A stretch of DNA of 64,000 bases, from positions 48,446,902 to 48,510,901 of the forward strand of contig NC_091292.1 of assembly GCF_038502225.1 (NCBI RefSeq), in the 5' to 3' direction. Numbering within the stretch: position 1 is the first letter of the stretch; the number at the start of each line of letters is the position of its first letter. The position numbers were made by a program, and so were the translations under genes. This DNA is from Cherax quadricarinatus. Taxonomy: Eukaryota > Arthropoda > Malacostraca > Decapoda > Parastacidae. The notes under the pieces were generated by a model that did not search any database, was not told where the DNA came from, and saw only the letters and a list, made by a program, of their open reading frames with translations. Below, piece by piece: positions 10,135 to 20,905 of this stretch.

Positions 10135-12428
10135 ATTGGACTTTGTGTTCACCCTGAGTAGCTCAAACATCAAGAACATCACACATGAAAGGCCCTGTGG
10201 AGCTAGTGACCACTTGGTTCTGAGCTTGGAATACAGTGTAGAGCTACAAGTGGAGAGGGTAACAGGAGTAAAAAGGTAAAAGCCAAACTATGTAAGAGGG
10301 GACTATACAGGTATGAGGACTTTCCTGCAGGAGGTTCAGTGGGAAAGAGAGTTGGTAGGAAAGTCAGTAAACGAAATGATTGACTATATAATAAACTGCA
10401 AGGAGGCAGAGGAAAAGTTTGTTACCAAGGGTAACAGAAATAATTGGAAGACCAGAATGAGCCCCTGGTTTACCCGAACATGCAGGGAGGCAAAAACTAA
10501 GTGTGCTAGAGAATGGAAAAAGTACAGAAGGCGAAGGACCAAAGCACCCAGGAAAATAGAGAGATTAGTCGACGAGCCAGAAACAACTATGCATGAATAA
10601 GGAGGGAGGCCCAGTGGCAGTACGAAAATGACATAGCATCGAAAGTCGAGTGTGACCCGAAACTGCTTTACAGCCACATCAGGAGGTAGACATCAGCCAA
10701 GGACCAGGTAATCAGGCTGAGGAAAGAAGGTGAGGAGCTCAACATGAGATTTCAGGAAGTATTTTCAGTGGAGGCTGAAGGGACACTGGGAAGACAAACA
10801 GTGGGGTACACCAACAAGGGATATACCAACAAGTGTTCGATGAAATACACACTACTCAGGAGGAGCTGAAGAAGCTCCTAAGTGACCTTGATACCTCAAG
10901 GCAATGGGACCGGACATCTCTCCATGGGTCCTTACAGAGGTAGAAGAGACACTGTGTGTGCCATTAACCACACTCTTCAACACGTCCCTTGAAATTGGGC
11001 AACTACCTGAGGTATGGAAGATGGCAAATGTAGCTCTCATCTTTAAGAAAGGAGACAGAAATGAAGCACTAAGCTATAGACCATTGTCACTGACGTGTAT
11101 AGTATGTAAAGTCAAGAAGATTATCAGGACGAGCACCTGGAGCGGAACAAGGTTATAAATGACAGCCAGCACGGATTCATGGAAGGCAAATCTTGTGTCA
11201 CAAACCTGCTAGAGTTTTATGACAAGGTAACTGAAGTAAGACATGAGAGGGAGGGGTGGGTTGATTGCATTTTCTTGGATGCAAGAAGGACTTCAACACA
11301 GTTCCTCAGAAGAGATTAGTGCAGAAGCTAGAGCATCAGGCACGTATAACATGAAAGGCACTGCAATGCATCAGAGAATACCTACCAGGGAGGCAACAGC
11401 GAGCAATGGTCCGTGATGAGGTATTAGGGTGGGCGCCTGTGACGATCGGGGTCCCCACAGGGGTCAGTCCTGAGCCCAGTGCCATTCTTGGTAAATGTGG
11501 ATGACATGACGGAAGGGATAGACTCAGAAGTGTCCCTGTTTGCAGATGATGTGAAGTTAATGAGGAGAATTAAATCAGATGCAGACCAGAAAATCTATAA
11601 AGAGACCTAGACAGGCAGGACGTGTGGTCCAGAAACTTGCTCCTAGAATTAAACCCCACCAAATGCAAAGTCATGAAGATTGGAGAATGGCAAAGAAGAC
11701 CCCAGACAGAGTATAGGCTAGGCGGCCAGAGACTGCAAACCTCACTCAAGGAGAAAGATCTAAGAGCGAATATAATACCGAATACGTCGCCAGAAGCACA
11801 CGTTAACCAGGTAATTGCTGTGGCACATGGGCGCCTGGCAAACCTGAGAATAGCGTTCCGGTACCTCAGTAAGGAATCGTTCAAGTCTCTATACACTGTG
11901 TACTTCAGGCCCATACTGGAGTACGCAGCACCAGTTTGGAACCCACACCTGGTCAAACATATCAAGAAATTAGAGAAAGCACAAAGCTTTGCAACAATGC
12001 TGGTTCCAGAGCTAAGGGAAATGTTCTATGAAGAAAGGTTAAGGGAAATCGGTCTGACGACACTGGAGGACAGGAGGGTTAGAGGAGACATGATAACGAC
12101 ATACAAAATACTGCATGGAATGGACAAGGTGGACAGTGACAGGGTGTTCCATAGATGGGACACGGAAACAATGGGTCACAATTGGAAAATGAAGACTCAG
12201 ATGAGTCAAAGGGATGTTAGGAAGTTTTTTCTTCAGCCACAGAGTTGTTAGGAAGTGGAATAGTCTGGTAAGTGGTGTAGTGGAGGCAGGAACCATACAT
12301 AGTTTTAAGACGAGGTATGATAAAGCACATGGAGCAGAAAGAGGGAGGACCCAGTAGCAGTCAGCGAAGAGGCGGGGTCAGGAGTTGAGTCTCGACCCTG
12401 TTATCACAATTATTTGAGTAATTAGGTA
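10135..12428 (+). pseudogene. LINE-A (CR1-like) copy with endonuclease end and RT, frameshifted
   Basis: It begins within the C-terminal end of an APE-type endonuclease: a frame near 10190 reads GASDHLVLS with the conserved SDH. Next is the linker (10313-10600, ending in WFTRTCREAKTKCAREW), then RT pieces: a finger motif near 11070 (YRPLSLT), a VPQG-type motif near 11450, and the catalytic FADDVK at about 11541. A C-terminal part follows at 11622-12251. Stops and frameshifts separate these pieces, so no full protein is made. The 3' tail resembles that of the 9271 copy and ends in (AC)n. Confidence 0.85.
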
Positions 12429-12474
12429 AGTACACACACACACACACAAAAAAAAACATATCAACATCATGAAG

Positions 12475-12590
12475 ATCGGGGAAGGGCACAGAAACCTGCA
12501 GAAGGAGTATAGGCTAGGTGGCCAAAGACTGCAAACCTCGCTCAAGGAGAAAGATCTTGGGGTGAGTATAACATCGAGCATGTCTCTGGA
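12475..12590 (+). pseudogene. LINE-A fragment cut by a BEL LTR
   Basis: Matches LINE-A coding sequence (GGCCAAAGACTGCAAACCTC; AAAGATCTTGGGGTGAGTAT) and stops at 12590, exactly where the TGTTGAG start of the BEL LTR begins. The LINE-A piece at 13512 may be the other side of the same copy, with about 240 bases lost. Confidence 0.75.
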
Positions 12591-13511
12591 TGTTGAGGTA
12601 TGCTTTACCAGCTAAGATATAGTTAAATATAGGGAATACTTAGCTGATAAAAGACAGCAAATCGTCTACACAGCCGCCCCTGCAGACAAGGTCTTGAATT
12701 GTTGTCATGATCATCTCTCAACGGGCTGTAATAGAGCATATTATGTAAACAATAAATTACCCCTAGGGGGTGTTATGTCAGCATATTTCATTCACTGATG
12801 GCTGACAAACTTACTTGTGTGGACTGAAAAGTCCGCACCTCACTGCCGACTATAGGTTGATTACAAACTCCTTGCAACTCAAGAACTGCACAGTTCCCCA
12901 TACTACAAGAAATTCACAACCTACCTTGCTCTTGTAGCATGAGCTATGGTGTTCTTCACACCTTCGACAGGTATCGGTGAGTTGATAGAAGCTGAAGTGT
13001 CCTTGGATGTCCACGTCTTCCATAGTCTAGGAATACGCACACTGGTACACTATGTTCCATAAGATTTGTCTTTATTGTTCACAATCTTGTCACTAAAGAA
13101 GCTGATCACACTTCTCTTAAGTGTTTATTGTGTTTTGTGAGACACTTTGTTCACACTAATGCACGGTTATCCTGGTTGGTTATCCTGGCGTCAATGTGAC
13201 TCTCAGTAGAGTCAAAAGTAATCTGAAGATGCTACAGCCTCCTACATCGTCACTGGCCCTAGCACATTAAGGAAAAGCTGACCTAGTACTTTTTGCTTCC
13301 TCGCAACTTCCTCCATGAAGCAAAGCAGAATGCTTGATTCTTGCTGTCTTAAGAGTAGACAACAATATACACTATCTTTGCCATGGTAATAAAGTGGGAG
13401 CAGGATTTTCCTTAATTGTCCTGCTAAGGTAAGAGATGGACTGTCTTTTATTAAATTACACTTTGCAACACTGGAGTCTTGCACAGAGCGGTGGTCGCTT
13501 GACGTCGCATA
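12591..13511 (-). mobile_element. BEL/Pao LTR, truncated solo copy
   Basis: Starts TGTTGAGGTATGC and is related throughout to the LTRs at 43642, 50413 and 56480. Shared text includes CTGCAGAC near 12680, GTGTTATGTCAGCATATTTC near 12769 and TTTCCTTAATTGTCCTGCTAA near 13408. It is the most diverged of the four. It breaks off near 13511, before the terminal ~200 bases seen in the complete solo LTR at 56480-57551. No internal BEL sequence adjoins it. Confidence 0.85.
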
Positions 13512-13804
13512 CTCGTAAGGTTAAGGGAAATCGGCCTGACGACACTAGAGGACAGGAGGGATAGGGGAGACATGATAATGACATACAAAATACTGCATTG
13601 AATAGACAAGGTGGACACTCAAGTTTTTCCAGAGAGGGGATGCAGAAACAAGGGGTCACTCTTGGAAGTTGAAGACTCAGATGAGTCACATGGATGTTTG
13701 GAAGCATTTCTTCAGTCACAGAGTTGTCAGGAAGTGGAACGGTCTGGCGAGCGATGTAGTGGAGGTAGGAACCATACATAGCTTTAAGACGAGGTATGAT
13801 AAAG
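13512..13804 (+). pseudogene. LINE-A C-terminal fragment
   Basis: Matches the last part of the LINE-A polyprotein region: TAAGGTTAAGGGAAATCGGC, then a segment encoding KTQMSHMDVWKHFF, then GACGAGGTATGATAAAG. Stops interrupt it. It joins I-like LINE sequence directly at 13804/13805 with no tail. Confidence 0.8.
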
Positions 13805-14117
13805 GTAGACACTTATGTTCTTCCTGCCCGCAGGCAGAGACGATACCCTAGCAATGTGGCTCATTTAACTTTTGACAGCTGTGAACTCCCATCCTCAGTT
13901 TATGTAGCAGGACATCGGTTACAAGTTCGAAAGGTGATCCCTACACCGCAACAGTGTAGAAATTGCTGGCAATTTGGCCATCCAGCGAAATATTGCATGT
14001 CTACAGCCGAATGCCCAGTCTGTGGTGCCAATGACCTTTCTAATACGTCTTGCAATCGACCTCCCTCTTGCCTTAATTGTCATGAGGCTCACCCTTCGTA
14101 CTCTCGCCATTATCTGG
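13805..14117 (+). pseudogene. I-like ORF1 remnant with zinc knuckles
   Basis: A nucleocapsid-like fragment that would bind element RNA. Three Cys/His knuckles follow each other: CRNCWQFGHPAKYC (CX2CX4HX4C), CPVCGANDLSNTSC, and CLNCHEAHPSYSRH. The upstream half of ORF1 is missing, and the downstream part ends where the SINE begins. Confidence 0.85.
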
Positions 14118-14365
14118 AGTTTATCTGGAGAGAGTTCCGGGGGTCAACGCCCCCGCGGCCCGGTCTGTGACCAGGCCTCCTTAGGTCAGTGTCCCAGGAT
14201 GCGACCCACACCAGTCGACTAACACCCAGGTACCCATTTTACTGATGGGGAACATAGACAACAGGTGGAAAGAAACACATCCAATGTTTCTACTCTGGCT
14301 GGGAATCGAACCCAGGCCCTCACCGTGTGAAGCGAGAGCGTTAACCACCAGGCCACCGGAGCCCC
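14118..14365 (-). mobile_element. tRNA-derived SINE
   Basis: On the minus strand it opens with a tRNA-like head carrying RNA polymerase III internal promoter boxes: A box TGGCCTGGTGG (14346-14356) and B box GGTTCGATTCC (14302-14312). A body of about 170 bases follows, containing GGGTGTTAGTCGACTGGTGT. It sits at the breakpoint where the host I-like element lost about 900 bases. Its body is also recognisable at 22161-22198 and 28711-28917. Confidence 0.88.
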
Positions 14366-15046
14366 ACCAGGGGTAATTGGGGGGAGCTTCAGATGTTACT
14401 CTCCCAGTTTTCCCCCGTTGGTGTTTGCTTACAGGAACCAAAATTACACTCTGCTGTTATCTATCCCATCTCAGGCTATAATTTATTGTATTCTTCAGAT
14501 CCTTTTCCTGATGGGACCTTTAATGAAAGTGCCCTTCTTCTACGCACTGATATTCCATACCATCAGCTATTTGTTCGTACTTCGCTGCATTACATAGCAG
14601 CCCGTATCCACTTGCATAGGTGGTATACGCTCTGTTCTTTATATCTCTCTCCTTCTCAGCCATTATATATTCCGGATATTGCTTTTCTTGTTTCGTCATT
14701 ACTGCAACCGCTTCTGTTACTTGGCGATTTTAATACCCATCATTTTCTCTGTGTGGGGTCTCACTGTGATTCCCGTGGCATTCAGTTAGAGGCTTTTCTT
14801 GCTACCCACCCCCTCCATGTTTTAAATACAGGTACTCACACCCATTTTGATCCTCGGACTCACACTCTCTCTTGCATCGATTTCTCAGTCTGCTCTTCCT
14901 CCACCGCATTAGACTTCACCTGGTCTGTTCTCCCAGATTTACATGACAGCAATCATTTCCCAATCATTCTTCTTCATATTCACCACCTCTTCGTATCCCA
15001 CGCTGGCAATTTGATCAGGCAAATTGGAACCTTTACTCACAACTAA
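14366..15046 (+). pseudogene. I-like ORF2 endonuclease region
   Basis: APE-type endonuclease, which would nick target DNA for reverse transcription. Visible motifs: QFSPVGVCLQEPK (catalytic Glu), LLLGDFNTHH (Asp/Asn), then SCIDFSVCSS, and a degraded SNHFP where SDH/P is expected. The N-terminal dozen residues are missing because of the SINE junction. The frame breaks near 15046. Confidence 0.85.
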
Positions 15047-16207
15047 CTGTTTTTAGTGAGACTCCTTCTTCATCCTCCAATGATGAGCTTTTACATCTCT
15101 TCTCGTCCTCCATTTTAACCGCAGCTTCTCATTTTATACCCCAAACTTCGGGCAGGCATTCTCAGAAATGCGTGCCTTGGTGTTCTCCTCCTTGTGCTAG
15201 TGCAGTATGTTTGAAACGCACTGCATGGGGCAGGTACCGGTACACTAGAACCATGGAGAGACTTATTGATTTTAAGCAGAAGCGTGCGATCACTCAGCGT
15301 GTCATCCGTGACGCTAAACTCACTTGCTGGCGAGATTATGTCTCCACCATCACCTCTACCTCCTCTATGAGTGAACTCTGGAAAAAAGTACGAAAACTGA
15401 GTGGTAAATATTCTCCTGACCCGGCTCCTGTTCTGCGGGTTGCCGGTGTTGATATAACAAACCCACTAGATGTTGCCAATGAAATTGGCAATCATCTGGT
15501 CCGTATTTCTCACGGGCTCCATCTATGCCCCTCGTTTCTTTCCTCAAAGTCTGCCAGAGAGTTAGTACCCTTGGACTTTTCTTCTCTCAGGGAAGAACAG
15601 TATAATGTGCCTTTTACACTTCAACACTCTCAGCTTGCCGATCATCGGCAGCTGGGCCCGACGACATTCATATTCGTATGCTACAACATTTACATCAGTC
15701 AGCCCTTGCAGTCCTATTACGCCTTTTCAGTCTTATTTGGTCACAAGTTCTTCCACAGCTGTGGAAATCTGTCATTGTTCTCCCTTTCCGCAAACCAGGT
15801 ACTACGGGACATGAAGCCTCCCACTATCGTCCCATTGCTCTTACCAGTGCAGTTTGCAAAGTGATGGAACGCCTGGTAAATAGAAATTTAGTGTTGTATT
15901 TAGAGACACACAACAGTCTCTCCACTCGTCAATATGGCTTTCGTAAGGGACGTTCTATTATAGACCCCTTACTGCGCTTGGATACATATGTTTGTAATGC
16001 CTTTGCGAATAACTACTCAGTTATTGCCATATTTTTTGACCTTGAGAAGGCATATGACACAACTTGGAGGTATAATATTTTGGCCCAAGCCCACTCGTTA
16101 GGCCTCCGAGGCAATCTACCATCCTTCCTTAAGAACTTTTTAACTGACAGACATTTCCGTGTTCGGATTAATAATGTGCTCTCCCCGGACTTTATCCAAG
16201 CTGAAGG
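15047..16207 (+). pseudogene. I-like ORF2 linker and RT fingers/palm, frameshifted
   Basis: At 15172-15600 is the linker (SAVCLKRTAWGRYRYTR; MSELWKKVRKLSGKYS). A frameshift follows, then 15678-16207 encodes RT fingers (HYRPIALTSAVCKVMERLVN), the FRKGRS motif and the first catalytic Asp in FFDLEKAYDTTW. Compared with copy 2, bases are lost near 15625 around an ELETTLSAC segment. The frame ends where unrelated DNA is inserted. Confidence 0.85.
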
Positions 16208-17198
16208 AGGCCGTCGGGCAAAATTCCTAACTCGTTTATTTACCGTCCGATTTTCTCCAGTTTTGGTGCACAAGACAAAGTGTTTTCACTCTTTCTTGAA
16301 AATATTTATCAAAAATATACCTCAAACAACAACTGAGAAAAGACTGATTTACTGAAAATGCCCTTGGGACAGAAGTCATTCTTATATGGGGCTACGTAAG
16401 GTTGTTTGGACACTTGGTGCCGAGAGAACAATGCTAATACTTATTTTGACCGATCGATTTCCTCTAAATACCTTATCGTTATTTCACAAAAAAAATAAAG
16501 TTTGTTAGTTTCTGGAATATTGCAAAAAAATCTGCCCTTTACTCCCACATAACTCCCAAAGTATTTGGAATATTTCCAAAAAACTCATCGGTGGAAATAA
16601 GAGAAATCATTATTCTACAATATCTGTGAATATTATTCCATTTAATTAAGTAATAAAGGAAGCACTTCCTACTTTAGGTGAATAAGTTACTTCCGAGATA
16701 TCGGCCGGGAACGCCGGCCGGCCCCCGTCTCAAAAAAAAAAAAAAATCGCGAAAATCGCGTTTGTTTGGGTGTATTTCATAGTAAACTGATGTTCTAGTG
16801 CAGTTATCCTCTTCAAAACACCGTTTTCTCTTACTCAGAGACTAAAGAATGGGACATGGAGAGGAGTAACTCAATATTTATCGAAATATTCCCGATAATC
16901 TTTCGTCATATTATAGCCTATTTTATTCAGTCTAGAGTATATAACATGTTTATATGTTAATTATAGTGCTTATTATATCATATTAGATCAATTCTGATAG
17001 ACAAATAAGCCGTAGAGTTGATGATATAAGCGTAATAATGGGTGATTCCTGCTGGCACTCTCGGGAGCGGGAACACTGCTGAGCGTTCCCGTCTGGTTCC
17101 CGGTTGTAGCTAAGTCTATGGATAAGTCCCACCTACTGTTTTATGATGCCAAATAGTCAGTTATTATATTAGAAAGAATAATGCAAGAAAAGGCGATA
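16208..17198. mobile_element. ~1 kb insertion of unknown type within the I-like RT
   Basis: Copy 2 reads directly from CTGAAGG to CCCCTAGGGATGTG, whereas copy 1 has about 990 extra bases between the equivalent points. The insert has no convincing ORF. It contains a GC-rich inverted segment (GGGAACGCCGGCCGGCCCCC near 16707), an A-run at about 16731-16745, and GGGAACACTGCTGAGCGTTC near 17077. I found no terminal inverted repeats or target duplication, so the class is open. Confidence 0.7.
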
Positions 17199-19004
17199 AA
17201 ACCCCAGGGATGTGTTCTGAGCACAACACTTTTTCTCCTTGCTATAAATGATTTGGCCTCTAGTCTTCCATCAAATATTTGGTCATCACTCTATGTTGAT
17301 GACTTCGCTATTGCCTGTGCAGGCGCTGACCGTCACCTCATTACAGTTTCTCTCCAGCATGCGGTCGACCGTGTTTCCAATTGGGCCACCACACATGGGT
17401 TTAAATTTTCCAGTACCAAAACTCACCAAATTACTTTCACTAGACGCTCTGTCATCTCCGATCATCCTTTGTACCTCTATGGCTCCCGTATCCCTGAACG
17501 TGATACAGTCAGGTTTCTAGGCCTCCTCTTTGACCGTAGGTTATCCTGGAAACCTCACATTACCTCTCTGAAGGCAACTTGTCACAGCCGGCTGAACCTT
17601 CTTAAAACCCTTGCTCATCTTTCATGGGGAGCTGATCGTCGAACTCTCCTTCGCCTACATTCCACCCTCATTTTATCGAAACTTGATTATGGTGACCAGA
17701 TCTATTCAGCGGCCTCTCCTGCTACTCTCTCTAGCCTTAACCCCATTCATCACCAAGGATTACGTTTATGCCTTGGTGCTTTTCGCTCTTCCCCTGTTGA
17801 GAGCCTCTATGCAGAAGCGAACGTTCCATCCTTATCCGATCGCCGTGATGCCCATTGCCTTCTCTACTATGTATGCTCTCATGATCTCCGCAATCCTTCC
17901 ATTTATAGAATGGTCACTGATATTAGTAGACATTCTTTATTTGTTCGCCGGCCCTGTTTGCTCCGTCCCTTCTCTCTTCGCCTACATTCGCTCTTGTCTT
18001 CTCTTCAATTACCACCTTTCTATGTTCATGTAGCATCTCACTTTTCCCTACCCCCCTGGGAAGTTCCAGCTGTTCGAGTCTGTTCTTTCTCACTCCCTTG
18101 CTCGAAAGCCCAACTGTCTACGGTAGCTTCCCGCTCTCTTTTTCTTGACCACTTCCACTCTCATTCTCATGCCATTGCAGTGTACACAGATGGCTCTAAG
18201 TCTTCTGACGGCGTAGGATTCGCAGCAGTGTTTCCGGACAGCGTCGTACGAGGGCATTTACTATCTTCGGCTAGTATTTTTACTGCTGAATTGTATGCCA
18301 TTCTTGCAGCACTTATCCGTATTGCATCTATGCCTGTGTCATCATTTGTGGTTGTCTCAGACTCCCTTAGTGCTTTACAGGCTATACAGAAATTTGATAC
18401 ACCTCACCCCTTAGTCCTCCGTATCCAACTTTGGCTACGCCGCATCTTTACCAAGCATAAAGATATTGTTTTTTGTTGGGTCCCTGGTCATGTTGACGTA
18501 CAGGGCAATGAACAGGCAGACACTGCTGCGCGGTCAGCAGTACATGACCTACCAGTTTCATATAGAGGTGTTCCATTTACGGACTATTTTGCTGCAATAG
18601 CTACCCACCTTCACACCCGTTGGCAACAACGTTGGTCTACTCTGCTCGGTAACAAACTTCAATCTATTAAACCGAGTATAGGTTACTGGCCGTCTTCTTG
18701 TCACCAGTGTCGAGGTTGGGAGACTACTCTCTCCCGTCTTCGCATTGGCCATACTCGTCTTACTCATGGATATCTCATGGAGAGGCGCCCTGCTCCTCTC
18801 TGTGAGAATTGTCAGGTTCCATTATCGGTCAGCCACATTCTGTTAGACTGCCCACTTTATCAACGAGCACGCAGAATTTACCTCCGTCGTCGTCTTCGCT
18901 CCGCTGCTCTCTCTTTACCTTCCCTTCTCGCTGATGGACCCACCTTTCATCCGGACTCTCTCATTGACTTTTTGACAACAACTGACTTACTTCACAAACT
19001 CTGA
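17199..19004 (+). pseudogene. I-like ORF2: RT active site, RNase H and C-terminal zinc motif
   Basis: This open segment completes the polyprotein. It begins at PQGCVLS, has the YVDD catalytic box at about 17292-17303 and the RT thumb through GLLFDRRLSWKPHI. RNase H follows with VYTDGSK, FTAELYAIL, VVSDSLSALQ and WVPGHVDVQGNEQADT (the D-E-D-D set). A C-terminal CHQCRGW / CENCQVPLSVSHILLDC zinc-type cluster ends it. Because the insertion precedes it, it cannot be translated with the rest of ORF2. The 3' UTR runs to a (TAA)n end. Confidence 0.88.
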
Positions 19005-19196
19005 TGATACCTTCAGCCCTTTCTACCTCAATCTCTTGCTACCCTCTACCCCCGCACTATCCCCTGCCCCGCTGTTTTCTGTAACCTACTGATCATCCCT
19101 CCCCCCTTCTGCCGCCCAATACCCTCGCTTCCTTCCCTACCCTGCAGCGCTGTATAGCCCTTGTGGCTTAGCGCTTCTTTTTGATTATAATAATAA

Positions 19197-19199
<3 letters not shown>

Positions 19200-19254
<55 letters not shown>
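19200..19254. repeat. (TA)n microsatellite
   Basis: Follows the (TAA)n tail of I-like copy 1 without a gap. Confidence 0.95.
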
Positions 19255-19262
<8 letters not shown>

Positions 19263-19329
19263 ATGTAGTCATTTTCGTAGTATATGTGTGTTAAAATACT
19301 TTCAGTAAACATAATCATAACTCCCGCAG

Positions 19330-19517
19330 GAGCTACATAATCACCACGCCGAGACAGTGGGTGTCCGGCGCTACTGCCCAGGTATGTGTCTACGTGGACA
19401 ACCCTTCTGCTCCAGATGGTAAGCTGACCTTCGCTGTCAAGACTTATGACTGGCAACCGGTTGATGAGGATCGGAACTTCACCGTTGTTCCGAACACTGT
19501 TGTCCATATTCCTGGAG
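19330..19517 (+). CDS. A2M: Alpha-2-macroglobulin-like exon (MG1 region)
   Basis: A 188-base exon in a gene for a large secreted thioester-type protease inhibitor, which traps proteases after bait-region cleavage. It has a consensus acceptor (CTCCCGCAG) and donor (GAG|GTTAGT), and one base of a split codon at each end. It encodes SYIITTPRQWVSGATAQVC, then FAVKTYDW and FTVVPNTVVHIPG, the N-terminal MG1 beta-sandwich found in family members. Its phase fits the next exon exactly. Signal-peptide and first coding exons are not visible upstream; 1-19329 is all transposon sequence or unassigned. Confidence 0.88.
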
Positions 19518-20288
19518 GTTAGTGGTAAATGTAATTCATATTCAAATAACTGAGTATGTACATTATAATTTTTAAATTCTGGCAAGCCAGGTTATTGGTA
19601 TCTGCAGTGCTAGTTTGTCTAATAGCTAGTCTCAAACACCATGATTACTTGGGAATTATTAAAGACAGGTTTTGTACCATTCATGTTAATACAGATGCAG
19701 CTCCATATTTTAACTACTCAGTTCAGGTTTTCATAGGTGAACTGAATACAATCTGCGGATGTTTGAATATCTTTACACTAGTTAAACATTAATTCAATGC
19801 TTCTCCAGTGCTAAAATTTAATTTATGTAGTGTTGATGATTATGTCTCTGCTTTAAGTCTTAATCAGTCACAGAGTTCACTGATGAATTAGTTGTCTCTA
19901 GTGCACTAAACAAATGTACTAACACTAAAAATCTACAAAATTATTAGTTATTTATTATTAATATATGCACTATATCTGTAGGGTATAATTGTAGTCAAAT
20001 TTATAATTATTTTTCAAAATAATTAGAAATTGTTTTTTTCTCATTAAAAAAATAAAACAATTGCAAGTGTTGTGACACTTTATTGTGGCAACCTTTCGAG
20101 CTCCAGATCTGTTAAGTTGTTACCGGCTTGACAAACCTCCTAGAGAGCGAAACGTTGGCATTAGTGACCTTTTATCTAACATATTGTTGGTAATTCTGAA
20201 AGAATGTTGTTTACGTCTACAATTTACCTACACGTTCACATCAAGAAGACTTTAATCCCCAAAATAAGATATCAAGAACAAAGTGAAA
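19518..20288. other. A2M intron
   Basis: AT-rich intron. Apart from the Penelope-type fragment at 20070-20165 I see no coding or repeat structure. Confidence 0.6.
20070..20165. repeat. Degraded inverted hammerhead-like repeat pair
   Basis: Two facing half-copies: the left one on the minus strand reads GAGCTCGAAAGGTTGCC then AATAAAGTGTCAC; the right one on the + strand reads TTGACAA, a short CTC/GAG hairpin, then CGAAACGTTGGC. The order TTGAnAA-hairpin-GAAA-palindrome is that of the better preserved motifs at 25808 and 35574. Both halves look decayed. Confidence 0.45.
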
Positions 20289-20660
20289 TTTAGATAAAGA
20301 GCGAAGAGAATATTGTAGAATAGTGAGAGCTGGAATAATTATTATGTTAATTTAGATAAAGAGCGAAGAGAATATTGTAGAATAGTGAGAGCTGGAATAA
20401 CTATTATGTTAATTTAGATAAAGAGCGAAGAGAATATTGTAGAATAGTGAGAGCTGGAATAACTATTATGTTAATTTAGATAAAGAGCGAAGAGAATATT
20501 GTAGAATAGTGAGAGCTGGAATAACTATTATGTTAATTTAGATAAAGAGCGAAGAGAATATTGTAGAATAGTGAGAGCTGGAATAACTATTATGTTACTT
20601 TAGATAAAGAGCGAAGAGAATATTGTAGAATAGTGAGAGCTGGAATAACTATTATGTTAC
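20289..20660. repeat. Six-copy 62-bp tandem array ending at a splice acceptor
   Basis: Six units of exactly 62 bases start at 20289, 20351, 20413, 20475, 20537 and 20599, each opening TTTAGATAAAGAGCGAAG and closing near ATTATGTTAA. Only a few point differences are visible. The base after the last unit begins TTTCAG, the acceptor of the next A2M exon, so the array ends precisely on the splice site. Confidence 0.95.
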
Positions 20661-20666
20661 TTTCAG

Positions 20667-20905
20667 GGAAGACTGAGAAGTGCTATGAAGTCGCAGTGCC
20701 AAGTTCGACCTATAACTACGGTGACCTGCACATCTTTGGCAGTGTTGCTGGTGTTAACATCAGTCGTACAGTGAGTATGTCTTGGAAGCGCTCCAAGCAG
20801 GTTACCTTCATCCAGACTGACAAGTACCTCTACGAGCCTAGCGAGAACGTCAAGTTCAGAATTCTCACAGTGACTGGACCTTATTTAAACGTCTCTACTG
20901 ACCAG
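20667..20905 (+). CDS. A2M: Alpha-2-macroglobulin-like exon (MG1/MG2 junction)
   Basis: A 239-base exon bounded by TTTCAG and CAG|GTAAGA. It completes the split Gly codon of the previous exon and ends in phase 0. The encoded text runs from GKTEKCYEVAVPS through VTFIQTDKYLYEPSENVKFR, the hallmark start of the MG2 domain (TDKxxYxPGxxVxFR in the family), to VTGPYLNVSTDQ. Family members continue with a short segment before an RIAQW motif; that segment is missing from the next visible exon. Confidence 0.92.

Larger units (their letters stand above)
13805..19199 (+). mobile_element. I-like LINE copy 1 (5'-truncated, interrupted)
   Basis: A non-LTR retrotransposon with a Gag-like ORF1, an APE endonuclease, RT and RNase H. 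It is placed near the I group because it has RNase H and a (TAA)n 3' end, as in the Drosophila I factor. It starts inside ORF1, next to LINE-A. It has lost about 900 bases of ORF1/ORF2 junction, where a SINE now sits (14118-14365), and carries a ~1 kb insertion in the RT (16208-17198). Copy 2 at 58259-63288 supplies the uninterrupted layout for comparison. The 3' end lies about 130 bases upstream of an alpha-2-macroglobulin exon. Confidence 0.9.

Noticed and set aside
14281..14365. Functional tRNA gene
   Set aside because: A and B boxes are present, but the sequence continues into a SINE body and lacks an acceptor stem; 28837-28917 and 56262-56335 are similar.
19046..19585. 179-residue minus-strand ORF covering the first A2M exon
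   Set aside because: It reads through (TA)n and the antisense of the LINE tail, whereas the + strand exon has consensus splice sites and family motifs.
20289..20660. CRISPR-like array
   Set aside because: Units are contiguous without variable spacers and lie in a eukaryotic intron; the 50-bp and 25-bp arrays were rejected for the same reason.
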